Assembly (NCBI GenBank): GCA_947450605.1
Contig: CANFWB010000002.1
Coordinates: 21,564-85,563, forward strand
Source: Burkholderiaceae bacterium
GTDB taxonomy: Bacteria; Pseudomonadota; Gammaproteobacteria; Burkholderiales; Burkholderiaceae
Reading direction: 5' to 3'
DNA: 64,000 bases
Below the pieces are notes generated by a model. It saw nothing but the letters and a program-made list of their open reading frames with translations. It ran no database searches and was not told the origin of the DNA. This document shows, in pieces, positions 53,421 to 61,907 of this stretch. Position numbers and translations under genes: made by a program. The stretch's first letter is position 1; the number at the start of each line of letters is the position of its first letter.

Positions 53421-55867
53421 TGGTGACTAAAAAAACTCCCGGCGATATTGGTGCGGCCGATCAAGCGGATTTATTCTCTGCCGAGCCTGTTGAGATCAAT
53501 ATTGTTAAAGTCGATGACTCTATAGCACCAGAATTAGGTGGCCCTAAGGATCCACATGATCCAAAAATAGTCGAGCTCAATGAAGACGATAAAGATAGCC
53601 TAACCCTGGCAGTCTATGCGGAGCGTGCTTATCTAGATTACGCTATTAGCGTAGTAAAAGGTCGTGCATTGCCGGATGTCTCGGATGGACAAAAGCCAGT
53701 GCAACGTCGTATTTTGTTCTCTATGAGCGAAATGGGTTTGCGTGCTGATGCAAAACCCGTCAAGAGTGCTCGTGTAGTGGGTGATGTACTCGGTAAATTC
53801 CATCCTCACGGCGACCAATCCGCTTATGACGCATTAGTCCGTCTCGCACAGAGCTTCTCATTGCGTTACCCACTAATTGATGGGCAGGGGAATTTTGGGT
53901 CACGCGATGGTGATGGTGCTGCAGCAATGCGTTATACGGAAGCACGTTTAACCAAAATTGCTGGCTTGTTACTGAGTGAGATCGATGAAGGTACGGTAGA
54001 TTTTGCCCCTAACTACGATGGTTCATTTCAAGAGCCTAAGCTTTTACCAGCACGCTTGCCCTTTGTTCTGCTGAATGGTGCGTCTGGTATTGCGGTTGGT
54101 ATGGCCACTGAAATTCCCTCGCATAATCTACGTGAAGTCGCTAGTGCTGCTATAGCATTAATGAAGTCTCCTAAACTGAGCACTTCAGAGCTCCTCGAAA
54201 TCATCCCTGGCCCTGACTATCCAGGCGGCGGTCAAATTATTTCCTCTCCAGCAGAGATAGCGCAGATTTATGAGGCTGGTCGCGGCAGCCTTAAAGTGCG
54301 TGCCCGCTGGTCTATCGAGGAATTGGCTCGAGGTCAGTGGCAAATTGTTGTGAATGAATTACCTCCCTCGACTTCATCTCAGCGCGTGCTACAAGAGATT
54401 GAGGAGATCACTAATCCTAAAGTCAAAGTCGGCAAGAAGACATTGACTCCAGAGCAGAGTAATCTCAAATCCACTATCTTGAATGTGCTTGACGGTGTTC
54501 GTGATGAATCTAGTAAAGATGCGGCTGTACGTTTGGTATTTGAGCCTAAGAGTAAAAATATCGATGTCAATGAGTTTGCAAACTTATTGCTAGCCCATAC
54601 CTCACTAGAGTCCAATGCGCCAATGAACTTAGTGATGATTGGTACCGATGGTCGTCCCCGTCAAAAAGGTTTAAAGGAAATCATCTCTGAGTGGATTTCC
54701 TTCAGGGTGGGAACGGTTACACGCCGTACTCAGCACCGCTTAGGAAAGGTTAATGACCGGATGCATATTTTGGAGGGGCGCTTAATCGTTCTTCTTAATA
54801 TCGATAAGGTCATTAAAATCATTCGCAATAGTGATGAGCCAAAGGCTGACCTCATTAAAGAATTCAAACTTAGTGATCGTCAAGCAGAAGATATCCTGGA
54901 TATTCGCTTACGCCAGTTGGCTCGTCTAGAAGGTATCAAGATTGAGCAGGAGCTCAAAGAGCTCAAATCAGAGCGTGATGATCTCCAAGGTTTGCTGCAA
55001 AGTGACGCCGTATTGCGTAAACGCATCATCAAAGAAATTGAATCCGATATGAAGGATTTTGGTGATGATCGCCGTACCTTGATTCAGGAGGATAAGCGCG
55101 CTATTGCAGAAACCAAAGTATTGGATGAGCCGGTAACTGTGATCGTGTCTCAAAAAGGTTGGGTGCGCGTTCGTCAAGGCCATGAGCACGACGCAACCCA
55201 GTTTGGTTTCAAGGCGGGAGATGCTCTTTACAGTACCTTCGAATGTCGTACGGTCGATGTGATTCAAGGTTTTGGTAGTGACGGCCGTGTTTACACGGTT
55301 CCCGTAAGTGACTTACCGGGTGCCCGCGGGGATGGCTCGCCATTGACGAGCTTTGTGAACTTGGCCGCTGGCTCACAAATGGTGGCCTATTACGCTGGTC
55401 AGTCCGATGATTTGGTGTTGATTTCTACTAGATCGGGTAATGGCTTCTTGGCGAATGTGGCCGACATGACAACGCGTAATAAGGCAGGAAAATCCTTTGT
55501 TGGCATCGATAGTAAATTCCCAGGTGGCGATGCGCCTTTGGGGGCCGCTAAGGTAACAGCTGGTATGAAACAAGTAGCTTGTCTCTCTGAGGGATCCAAG
55601 TTATTGGTGTTCCCGCTAGATGAGCTCAAACGTTTGCCTACAGGTGGTAAGGGCGTCATCTTGATGGGCTTGGACGACAAGGAGAAGCTTGCTTCTGCAA
55701 TTGCGGTTGGGTCTGATGGCGCCACTTACTCTGGCGCAGGTCGTGCAGGTAAACCAACCGAGCTCAATCTGGATGCAAAAACCTTGAAGTCATTTGCAGG
55801 CAATCGCGCTCGCAAAGGACACTTTGTAGAGCCGCGACTCAAAGATGGCAAGTTAAAAGCGAATTAA
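53420..55867 (+). CDS. parC: DNA topoisomerase IV subunit A
   Basis: ParC cuts and rejoins DNA. The 815-residue protein has the winged-helix/tower core with the catalytic Tyr about 172 in [10 protein letters not shown], and a C-terminal beta-pinwheel domain ([14 protein letters not shown] and repeats). An N-terminal extension of about 55 residues precedes the conserved [19 protein letters not shown]. The quinolone-region segment is [13 protein letters not shown], with Gln at the place of the usual Ser. Its start is coupled to the parE stop, and a strong terminator follows. Confidence 0.95.
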   Translation: MVTKKTPGDIGAADQADLFSAEPVEINIVKVDDSIAPELGGPKDPHDPKIVELNEDDKDSLTLAVYAERAYLDYAISVVKGRALPDVSDGQKPVQRRILFSMSEMGLRADAKPVKSARVVGDVLGKFHPHGDQSAYDALVRLAQSFSLRYPLIDGQGNFGSRDGDGAAAMRYTEARLTKIAGLLLSEIDEGTVDFAPNYDGSFQEPKLLPARLPFVLLNGASGIAVGMATEIPSHNLREVASAAIALMKSPKLSTSELLEIIPGPDYPGGGQIISSPAEIAQIYEAGRGSLKVRARWSIEELARGQWQIVVNELPPSTSSQRVLQEIEEITNPKVKVGKKTLTPEQSNLKSTILNVLDGVRDESSKDAAVRLVFEPKSKNIDVNEFANLLLAHTSLESNAPMNLVMIGTDGRPRQKGLKEIISEWISFRVGTVTRRTQHRLGKVNDRMHILEGRLIVLLNIDKVIKIIRNSDEPKADLIKEFKLSDRQAEDILDIRLRQLARLEGIKIEQELKELKSERDDLQGLLQSDAVLRKRIIKEIESDMKDFGDDRRTLIQEDKRAIAETKVLDEPVTVIVSQKGWVRVRQGHEHDATQFGFKAGDALYSTFECRTVDVIQGFGSDGRVYTVPVSDLPGARGDGSPLTSFVNLAAGSQMVAYYAGQSDDLVLISTRSGNGFLANVADMTTRNKAGKSFVGIDSKFPGGDAPLGAAKVTAGMKQVACLSEGSKLLVFPLDELKRLPTGGKGVILMGLDDKEKLASAIAVGSDGATYSGAGRAGKPTELNLDAKTLKSFAGNRARKGHFVEPRLKDGKLKAN

Positions 55868-55902
55868 GCCACTTGCTGCAAAGAGGTGTTGCAGTAAATA
55901 AG

Positions 55903-55935
55903 AAACCCGATCAGTAATTTGATCGGGTTTTTCTT
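55903..55935 (+). terminator. intrinsic terminator after parC
   Basis: AAACCCGATCA (55903-55913) and TGATCGGGTTT (55920-55930) form an 11-bp stem with a six-base loop, followed by T residues. It also precedes the stop of the minus-strand XdhC gene, so it may end both. Confidence 0.9.
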
Positions 55936-55938
55936 TAT

Positions 55939-56898
55939 CTAGGCCTTCTTCGGAATGGGAGAGCCGTATTTGACGGCGATCACTTCCGCCAAAATCGATA
56001 CGGCGATTTCTGGTGGTGTCAGGGCGCCAATGAATAAGCCAACAGGACCATGTAGTCGCTCCACTTGTTCTCGTGTCACATCAAATTCTAGTAGGCGGTC
56101 TTTGCGCTTCTGGGTGTTGACCCTGCTACCTAAGGCGCCAACATAAAAAGCGGGAGACTTTAACGCCTCCATGAGGGCCATATCATCGAGTTTGGGATCG
56201 TGCGTTAGAGCAACAACTGCTGTATGAGAATCAACCCCAATTTCAAGTAGCACATCATCCGGCATCCCTTTGATGAACTGGATGTGCTCACGATCTATAC
56301 CTTCAGCATATTCTTCGCGCGGATCAATAACAATAACTTCAAAGTCAGATGCCAGCGCAAAGTCCGCCGTATAAAGCGATAGTTGTCCTGCACCAATGAT
56401 GACCATGCGCCAGCGTGGGCCATAAGTAGTTTTCATTAACTTGCTATCGAAAACAAATGCCTCGTTCCGATTACCAGACATCAACGTGGATTTGCCCGTA
56501 ATGAAATCAACTGTGCGAGAGGTAATTTGGTGATTGGAAACGGAAGCCAGAATTGATTCCAAAATAACTAACTCAGGTTTTGGCTCTACTAGCAACCTCA
56601 ATGTGCCGCCGCAAGGCAGACCAAAACGGGCCGCCTCCTGCTGGCTTACGCCATAGACCACCATTTCTGGTGTTGCTCGAGTCAGAATATCTGACTGTAC
56701 TCGACGGATAAGGTCATCTTCAACGCATCCACCGGATACAGATCCCGTTACTTGACCGTCACCTCGGATGGCTAGCCATGAACCAATAGGCCTTGGGGCT
56801 GAACCCCAAGTTTGGACAACGGTAGCAATGGCAACTTGATGGCCTAATTTGAGCCAATCTACCGCAGCCTTCAATACACTTAAGTCGGTACTATTCAT
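55939..56898 (-). CDS. xdhC: XdhC-type molybdenum cofactor insertion protein
   Basis: XdhC (CoxI/CoxF-like) binds Moco, has it sulfurated and delivers it to xanthine-dehydrogenase-type enzymes. The 319-residue protein has the N-terminal segment TVVQTWGSAPRPIGS, the GSVSGGCVEDDL motif, and a Rossmann region WRMVIIGAGQLSLYTADFA with IVIDPREEYAE. Nothing in this cluster itself encodes the hydroxylase; the target is probably the enzyme at 24.7-28.4 kb. It is divergent from the MocA-like gene with 64 bases between. Confidence 0.9.
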   Translation of the reverse strand: MNSTDLSVLKAAVDWLKLGHQVAIATVVQTWGSAPRPIGSWLAIRGDGQVTGSVSGGCVEDDLIRRVQSDILTRATPEMVVYGVSQQEAARFGLPCGGTLRLLVEPKPELVILESILASVSNHQITSRTVDFITGKSTLMSGNRNEAFVFDSKLMKTTYGPRWRMVIIGAGQLSLYTADFALASDFEVIVIDPREEYAEGIDREHIQFIKGMPDDVLLEIGVDSHTAVVALTHDPKLDDMALMEALKSPAFYVGALGSRVNTQKRKDRLLEFDVTREQVERLHGPVGLFIGALTPPEIAVSILAEVIAVKYGSPIPKKA

Positions 56899-56962
56899 CT
56901 TTTGTCTTCAATATTTTTCTATTTATTATTTTTTTACCACCAATGTAATTATTATCCCTCTT

Positions 56963-57613
56963 ATGACCAGTTCTGACCCATCTACTCAATCCTCAAAATT
57001 GCGCCTCGCTGTTTTACTGCTTGCTGCAGGCGAGGGAAGTAGGCTGGGCTCACATCCAAAGGCCTTGCTTCGCAGAGATGATCTCACCCTCTTGGAGCGC
57101 ATATCAAATGCTATTCAGCAATTTACCCCTGTTGAATGCCTTGTCGTAACAGGCTTTCATGCGGAAGCGATCGAGTCCGAGTTGCTGAAGATCAATAGGG
57201 CGTTGACTTACCCCATGACGGCTGTTCGGAATTCCGCTCCAGAAAAAGGCCAAGCTTCATCAGTGCGCCTAGGATTGGAGTCACTCCAAAGCGAATTTGA
57301 TGTTTTATTGGTTGCGCTATCCGACCAGCCTGAGATAGGCGCGCAAGAGATCCAAGAATTACTCGAAGCGCTTTCTAGGTGCGGGAATGACGAAGAGGTC
57401 ATCTTGCCGATGGTGAGCGGGCAACGCGGGAACCCAGTGTTATTTTCTAAAAAAGCTGTGCTAGATATCCTGTCTATACCGGAAATGGTTTGCCGTACCT
57501 ACATGGACGATCATCCCGAGAAGGTGCGGGCCATGTCGACAAACAATCGGGCATTTGTAGTAGATGTCGACACGCTAGCCGACATCCAAGAGTGCAAATT
57601 AAGCTTAAGCTAA
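56963..57613 (+). CDS. MocA-like molybdenum cofactor nucleotidyltransferase
   Basis: About 216 residues, starting at ATG 56963. LAVLLLAAGEGSRLGSHPKALL is the NTP-transferase signature, and VALSDQPEIGAQ the metal site. MocA adds CMP to molybdopterin to make the cofactor form used by the xanthine-dehydrogenase family. It pairs with XdhC, so it supports production of the same hydroxylase cofactor. The frame extends upstream past the XdhC start but without family character. Confidence 0.86.
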   Translation: MTSSDPSTQSSKLRLAVLLLAAGEGSRLGSHPKALLRRDDLTLLERISNAIQQFTPVECLVVTGFHAEAIESELLKINRALTYPMTAVRNSAPEKGQASSVRLGLESLQSEFDVLLVALSDQPEIGAQEIQELLEALSRCGNDEEVILPMVSGQRGNPVLFSKKAVLDILSIPEMVCRTYMDDHPEKVRAMSTNNRAFVVDVDTLADIQECKLSLS

Positions 57614-57617
57614 GCTC

Positions 57618-58076
57618 CTAAATCTCGGCGATAAGTTCGATTTCGACACAGGCACCCAATGGGATCTGAGTTACGCCAAATGCACTTCGCGCATGTTTAC
57701 CAGCATCACCAAATACCTCAAAGAGAAGTTCTGAGCAGCCATTGACAACCAAGTGTTGCTCGGTAAATTCAGGTGTTGAGTTAACTAAGCCCATTACTTT
57801 CACGATGCGCTTTACTTTATCTAGTGAGCCTAGGTGATTTTGCAGGGTGGCAATTAAATCAATCGCGATCGACTTGGCGGCCGCCTTGCCTGTTTCTGTA
57901 TCCATATTTAAGCCAAGCTTGCCCACCCAAGGCTTACCATCTTGCTTGGCGATATGGCCTGATAGAAAAACGGTATTGCCACTGGTCGCAGCCATTACAT
58001 AAGCAGCAGCAGGGGGTCCAGGTGGTGGTAATTCAATTCCGAGAGTTTTAAGGCGATCGCTGATATGGTTTGTCAT
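57618..58076 (-). CDS. RidA/YjgF family protein (second copy)
   Basis: A 152-residue Rid-family protein with an N-terminal extension (DRLKTLGIELPPPGPPAAAYVMAATSG), NTVFLSGHIAKQDGKPWVGKLG and the C-terminal HARSAFGVTQIPLGACVEIELIAEI including an Arg-containing segment. The core is shifted compared with the copy at 23342-23731, so it is another subgroup. It lies convergent with the MocA-like gene (four-base gap). Its place in the molybdenum-maturation cluster suggests a pathway-linked rather than general role. Confidence 0.84.
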   Translation of the reverse strand: MTNHISDRLKTLGIELPPPGPPAAAYVMAATSGNTVFLSGHIAKQDGKPWVGKLGLNMDTETGKAAAKSIAIDLIATLQNHLGSLDKVKRIVKVMGLVNSTPEFTEQHLVVNGCSELLFEVFGDAGKHARSAFGVTQIPLGACVEIELIAEI

Positions 58077-58132
58077 AGTGCTTTATTCAGAATAAAAAAG
58101 GAAAGGATTTGGTACGCGTAAATCTTACTTTA

Positions 58133-59308
58133 TTATTTCGAGAGTTGACGCATGGCATTTTCAAGGCCATTCATGGTGACTGGATACATGCGATCCTTCA
58201 TGAGCCCCTTCATAATGTCGATAGATTGTCGGTATTGCCAGACTGACTCTGGCTCAGGATTAAGCCAAGCAAAGTGGGGGAACTGATCAATAAGTCGATT
58301 CACCCATGTCGCGCCAGTCTCGCGGTTGTCATATTCCACCGAACCATTAGGACTTAAAATTTCATAAGGGGACATAGTAGCGTCCCCAATAAAAATAAGC
58401 TTGTAATCGGGTCCATACTTATTAATGATGTCTTGGGTCGCGGTTACTTGATCTCGTCTGCGGCGGTTGCTTTGCCATAGATGTTCATACACACAGTTAT
58501 GAAAGTAGTAATACTCAAGGTGCTTGAATTCCGTTTTGACGGCAGTGAATAATTCAGAAATGCGTTGAATGTGATCATCCATCGATCCGCCTACATCCAT
58601 CAGCAACAATACTTTGACTTGATTATGACGCTCTGGCCGCATTTGTATATCAAGCATGCCAGCATTGGCAGCGGTGGAATGGATGGTTTTATCAAGATCC
58701 AATTCAAGACTGGAGCCTTCTCTGGCAAAGCGACGTAGGCGCCGAAGCGCCATTTTGATATTGCGAGTTCCTAGACCAAGGTCGCTATCGTAGTCTTTAA
58801 ATTCTCGAGTCTCCCATACCTTGATCGCCGTTCTATTGCCTGCACTTTCCCCGCCAATCCGAATACCTTCTGGATGGTAGCCACTGTGACCAAATGGCGA
58901 TGAGCCGCCAGCCCCAATCCATTTATTACCGCCACCGTGCCATTCTTTTTGCTCCTTCATGAGTTCTTGCAAGCGCTTTTGCAATGCATTGGGACCACCT
59001 AATTTCTTGAGGGCCGCTTTTTCTTCCTCCGTTAAAACACGTTGTAACTTTTTCTCCAGCCAATCTAGCGGAATATCTGGTGCCAAGGCTATGATTTGCT
59101 CAACACCATTAAAGTAGGCGCCAAAAACCTGATCGAAGCGATCGAAGTGCTGCTCATCTTTTACAAGAGTCATGCGAGCCAATTGGTAGAACTCGTCAAT
59201 TGAGGGTTCAATGACGCCTTCCTTCAAAGCCTCGAGCAGGGTTAAAAACTCCCGTACTGAAACAGGAACTTTAGCCTCCTTTAAATTAAGGAAGAATTGA
59301 ATGAGCAT
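58133..59308 (-). CDS. CoxE-like VWA-domain protein
   Basis: A 391-residue protein of the CoxE/VWA group. The MIDAS-type motif is LLLMDVGGSMDD in a VWA domain (about 235-350), preceded by a charged region with EEKAALKKLGG. Partner of MoxR/CoxD ATPases, which assemble or activate metal enzymes; CoxD-CoxE are needed for molybdenum-copper enzyme maturation. It follows the MoxR gene by 23 bases on the same strand. Confidence 0.87.
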   Translation of the reverse strand: MLIQFFLNLKEAKVPVSVREFLTLLEALKEGVIEPSIDEFYQLARMTLVKDEQHFDRFDQVFGAYFNGVEQIIALAPDIPLDWLEKKLQRVLTEEEKAALKKLGGPNALQKRLQELMKEQKEWHGGGNKWIGAGGSSPFGHSGYHPEGIRIGGESAGNRTAIKVWETREFKDYDSDLGLGTRNIKMALRRLRRFAREGSSLELDLDKTIHSTAANAGMLDIQMRPERHNQVKVLLLMDVGGSMDDHIQRISELFTAVKTEFKHLEYYYFHNCVYEHLWQSNRRRRDQVTATQDIINKYGPDYKLIFIGDATMSPYEILSPNGSVEYDNRETGATWVNRLIDQFPHFAWLNPEPESVWQYRQSIDIMKGLMKDRMYPVTMNGLENAMRQLSK

Positions 59309-59331
59309 GGGTTAGTAGAAGCGGTATGCAA

Positions 59332-60189
59332 TCAACGATGATTACGATTCATCATAACCAGGCGCTCAAATAGATGAATGTCCTGCTCATTTTTCAGTAG
59401 TGCACCATGTAAGGGTGGTATCGCAATTTTTTCTTCCTTGCTATAAAGCGCTTCTGCAGGAATTTCTTCGGCCAACAATAGTTTCAACCAGTCAATTAAT
59501 TCCGAGGTAGAGGGCTTCTTCTTTAATCCAGGTAAAGATCGGATTTGGTAAAAAGACTTGAGGGCGGCTTCTAGCAAATCTTGTTTGATGTTGGGGTGGT
59601 GAACATCCACAATGCTCTGCATTGTTCCTGCATCAGGAAAAGAGATGTAATGAAAGAAGCAGCGACGTAAAAAAGCGTCTGGTAATTCCTTTTCATTATT
59701 GGAGGTGATGATGACCAGGGGGCGATGTTTGGCTTTAATAAGCTCCCGTGTTTCATATACATAGAATTCCATACGATCAATTTCACGAAGAAGATCGTTT
59801 GGAAACTCAATATCCGCCTTATCAATTTCATCGATTAACAATACAACCGGCTCATCGGCCTCAAACGCCTGCCAAAGTACACCCTTAATAATGTAGTTGC
59901 GTATATCGTTTACTTTTTCGTCGCCTAACTGGGAGTCTCTGAGGCGGCTGACCGCATCATATTCATAGAGCCCTTGTTGTGCCTTAGTTGTGGACTTAAT
60001 GTGCCACTCCATTAAAGGCATATTGAGGGCTGCAGCAACCTCTTCAGCCAACATAGTTTTACCGGTTCCAGGCTCACCCTTGATCAATAAAGGCCGTTGG
60101 AGTTGTATAGCCGCATTGACCGCCAATTTCAGATCATCTGTGGCTACATAGCTTTGTGAGCCATCAAAACGGGATTTAGTCTTAGTCAT
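59332..60189 (-). CDS. MoxR-family AAA+ ATPase (CoxD-like)
   Basis: About 285 residues. Walker A is GEPGTGKTMLAEEVA, Walker B is LLIDEIDKADIEFPNDLLREID, and sensor 1 is IITSNNEKELPDAFLRRC. It acts as a chaperone with the VWA protein. ATG at 60189 is used; the frame extends to a TTG four codons earlier. The pair is likely to insert or activate the metal centre of the hydroxylase at 25 kb. Confidence 0.9.
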   Translation of the reverse strand: MTKTKSRFDGSQSYVATDDLKLAVNAAIQLQRPLLIKGEPGTGKTMLAEEVAAALNMPLMEWHIKSTTKAQQGLYEYDAVSRLRDSQLGDEKVNDIRNYIIKGVLWQAFEADEPVVLLIDEIDKADIEFPNDLLREIDRMEFYVYETRELIKAKHRPLVIITSNNEKELPDAFLRRCFFHYISFPDAGTMQSIVDVHHPNIKQDLLEAALKSFYQIRSLPGLKKKPSTSELIDWLKLLLAEEIPAEALYSKEEKIAIPPLHGALLKNEQDIHLFERLVMMNRNHR

Positions 60190-60321
60190 TCTTGGTAGCA
60201 ATCAATTTGTCGTTCAACAGCGCTCAAGTATAGGTAAAAGGCGGGCTATTTTCAGTGTTTTTATCGATTTCAGACGCTGAAATGGAGGATCTCAGTCCGT
60301 CTCCGCTATACTCTCTTCAAA

Positions 60322-60335
60322 TTGATCTAAATCAA
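60322..60335. promoter_or_regulatory. FNR/Anr-type box at the cytochrome c genes
   Basis: TTGATCTAAATCAA fits TTGAT-N4-ATCAA. A TATACT at 60307-60312 gives a predicted start near 60319, putting the box at about +4 to +17, a repressing position. It ends eight bases before the first cytochrome ATG. Confidence 0.55.
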
Positions 60336-60343
60336 ACTCGTTA

Positions 60344-60721
60344 ATGATGATTTCTATGAAAAAACACCTCATTCTTTCCCAATTAGCTATCTGCGCAAGC
60401 TTAGCTCTTGTTGGCGTTTCAGCACAGGCTGCTGATGAAAAAGGCTCTGCTCAGGCTGGGCAGGGTAAGGTTTGGCTCTGCGTTGGCTGCCATTCCATTC
60501 CTGACTATCGTGCTGACTATCCCTTGGTCTACAAGGTACCAATGTTAGGCGGTCAAAACGCTGCTTACATCGCTAGTGCTTTATCTTCGTACAAGAAGGG
60601 CGAAAGAAAGCATCCAACAATGCGTTCAATTGCTGCCAGCTTGTCCGATCAAGACATGGCTGATATTGGCGAATACTATGCTGCGCAAACTGCCAGCTCA
60701 CCAATTAACCCATTGAAGTGA
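60344..60721 (+). CDS. small periplasmic cytochrome c
   Basis: A 125-residue cytochrome c with a signal peptide (QLAICASLALVGVSAQA). The heme motif is CVGCH at 46-50, and the Met ligand is probably in HPTMRSIAASL. The start may be M1, M2 or M5; the first is used but M5 also gives a normal signal. It overlaps the next frame by four bases. Together with the next gene it resembles a split cytochrome c4 and may carry electrons to a terminal oxidase. Confidence 0.87.
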   Translation: MMISMKKHLILSQLAICASLALVGVSAQAADEKGSAQAGQGKVWLCVGCHSIPDYRADYPLVYKVPMLGGQNAAYIASALSSYKKGERKHPTMRSIAASLSDQDMADIGEYYAAQTASSPINPLK

Positions 60722-60738
60722 TATTTAGAGGCATGTTT

Positions 60739-61083
60739 ATGAAATTCGCACTAATTACCGTCATTTTGTTATCCAGTGTTGGCGTAGCTCATGCTGCTAG
60801 CGCCGACAAAGGTCAAGCGCTTGTTGAGAAGGCTAATTGCGCTTCTTGTCACGGCGCAGGCTTAAATGCACCAATTCTGCCGGCTTACCCAAAGTTAGCT
60901 GGCCAATATTCCGATTATGTTTATTACGCATTACGCGCTTATAAAGTAGGCAATGCCAATCCTCAGTTTGGCCGCAATAACGCTGTGATGTCCTCTCAAG
61001 TACAAACTTTCTCTGATGCCGACATGCACGATATCGCTGCTTATGTTGCATCGTTGCCTGGAAATTTCGTAGTTAAGAAGTAA
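60739..61083 (+). CDS. small periplasmic cytochrome c
   Basis: A 114-residue cytochrome c with signal peptide (FALITVILLSSVGVAHA). The heme motif is CASCH at 34-38, Met ligand probably in NNAVMSSQVQ. ATG 60739 has AGAGG seven bases upstream; longer frames start at 60733 and 60718. It follows the first cytochrome and shares its pattern of length and Tyr-rich KLAGQYSDYVYYAL segment, so both probably act in one chain. Confidence 0.88.
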   Translation: MKFALITVILLSSVGVAHAASADKGQALVEKANCASCHGAGLNAPILPAYPKLAGQYSDYVYYALRAYKVGNANPQFGRNNAVMSSQVQTFSDADMHDIAAYVASLPGNFVVKK

Positions 61084-61108
61084 TTTGTCTGCGTTACAGT
61101 AATTAATC

Positions 61109-61137
61109 AAAGGCTTAGGTTAATCACCTAAGCCTTT
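61109..61137. terminator. bidirectional intrinsic terminator
   Basis: AAAGGCTTAGGT (61109-61120) and ACCTAAGCCTTT (61126-61137) form a perfect 12-bp stem with a five-base loop. It lies between the cytochrome genes and the convergent GntR gene and can serve both. Confidence 0.85.
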
Positions 61138-61172
61138 GTTATTTATGGAGTTATAGCGCTTTCAAGTGCCAA

Positions 61173-61811
61173 TTACTTGGTTGCTTCCAATCCGCGGGCC
61201 AGGTGTTTTCGCATCGCTGCTTCTGCAGCCGATGGATCTCTTTTGAGTATTGCCTGGAGAATTTCGCGATGCTCTAATAGCGAGCTAAGCAAGCGTCCAC
61301 TACGACTCAAAGAGTCGCGTCTTTGCAGTTTCAGAACCTTGCGCAGATCAATAATGACCCCATTCATCCACTTATTGCCGGCGATTTCTTGGATCATGTC
61401 ATGAAACTTCACATTGATTTCAAAGAATTGCTCAAGATCCCTATCTGCAGCTGCTTTTTCAAGGCGGTGATGCAGGTCATCCAAAAGTGTTAACTGTCCC
61501 TCGGTTGCCTTTATGGCCGTTTCTTTTGCCGCCTGACCCTCCAGCAGGGAGAGTACCGTAAAGATTTGCTCTAAATCACGCCTATCAACCTCGGTAACGT
61601 AAGCGCCCTTATTCATTTTGGTGGTAACTAGGCCCTCAGATGCTAAGACCTTAATAGCTTCGCGCATTGGTGTCCGACTAATACCAAAGGTCAAAGCCAG
61701 GCTTTGCTCGTCTAACCAGCTGCCTGGAGCTAGTTCATGAGAGAAGATCTGCGCACGGAGACGTTCGGCTACATCTTCATATAGTGGTCTATTAATTAGT
61801 TTTGTATTCAT
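61173..61811 (-). CDS. GntR-family (FadR/FCD subgroup) transcriptional regulator
   Basis: A 212-residue regulator. The N-terminal winged HTH has LALTFGISRTPMREAIKVLASEGLV, and the C-terminal FCD ligand domain has EINVKFHDMIQEIAGN with metal-binding His and Asp. It is divergent from the methylmalonyl-CoA mutase gene (96 bases), so it probably controls propionate or methylmalonyl metabolism; its ligand is unknown. Confidence 0.91.
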   Translation of the reverse strand: MNTKLINRPLYEDVAERLRAQIFSHELAPGSWLDEQSLALTFGISRTPMREAIKVLASEGLVTTKMNKGAYVTEVDRRDLEQIFTVLSLLEGQAAKETAIKATEGQLTLLDDLHHRLEKAAADRDLEQFFEINVKFHDMIQEIAGNKWMNGVIIDLRKVLKLQRRDSLSRSGRLLSSLLEHREILQAILKRDPSAAEAAMRKHLARGLEATK

Positions 61812-61814
61812 AAT

Positions 61815-61835
61815 TATGTATACAGTATGTAGACA
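61815..61835. promoter_or_regulatory. candidate GntR operator
   Basis: TATGTATACA and TATGTAGACA stand in direct tandem with one base between, 11-base period, and the first contains the palindrome TGTATACA. This type of site is known for FCD-type GntR regulators. It starts four bases from the regulator's own ATG. Confidence 0.55.
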
Positions 61836-61907
61836 AATTCAAAAAAGTCAAGCAAAATAGCCCTACAAATTTAGCAACAATGTAATAAAGCCAACCGGGA
61901 GTGCTTT

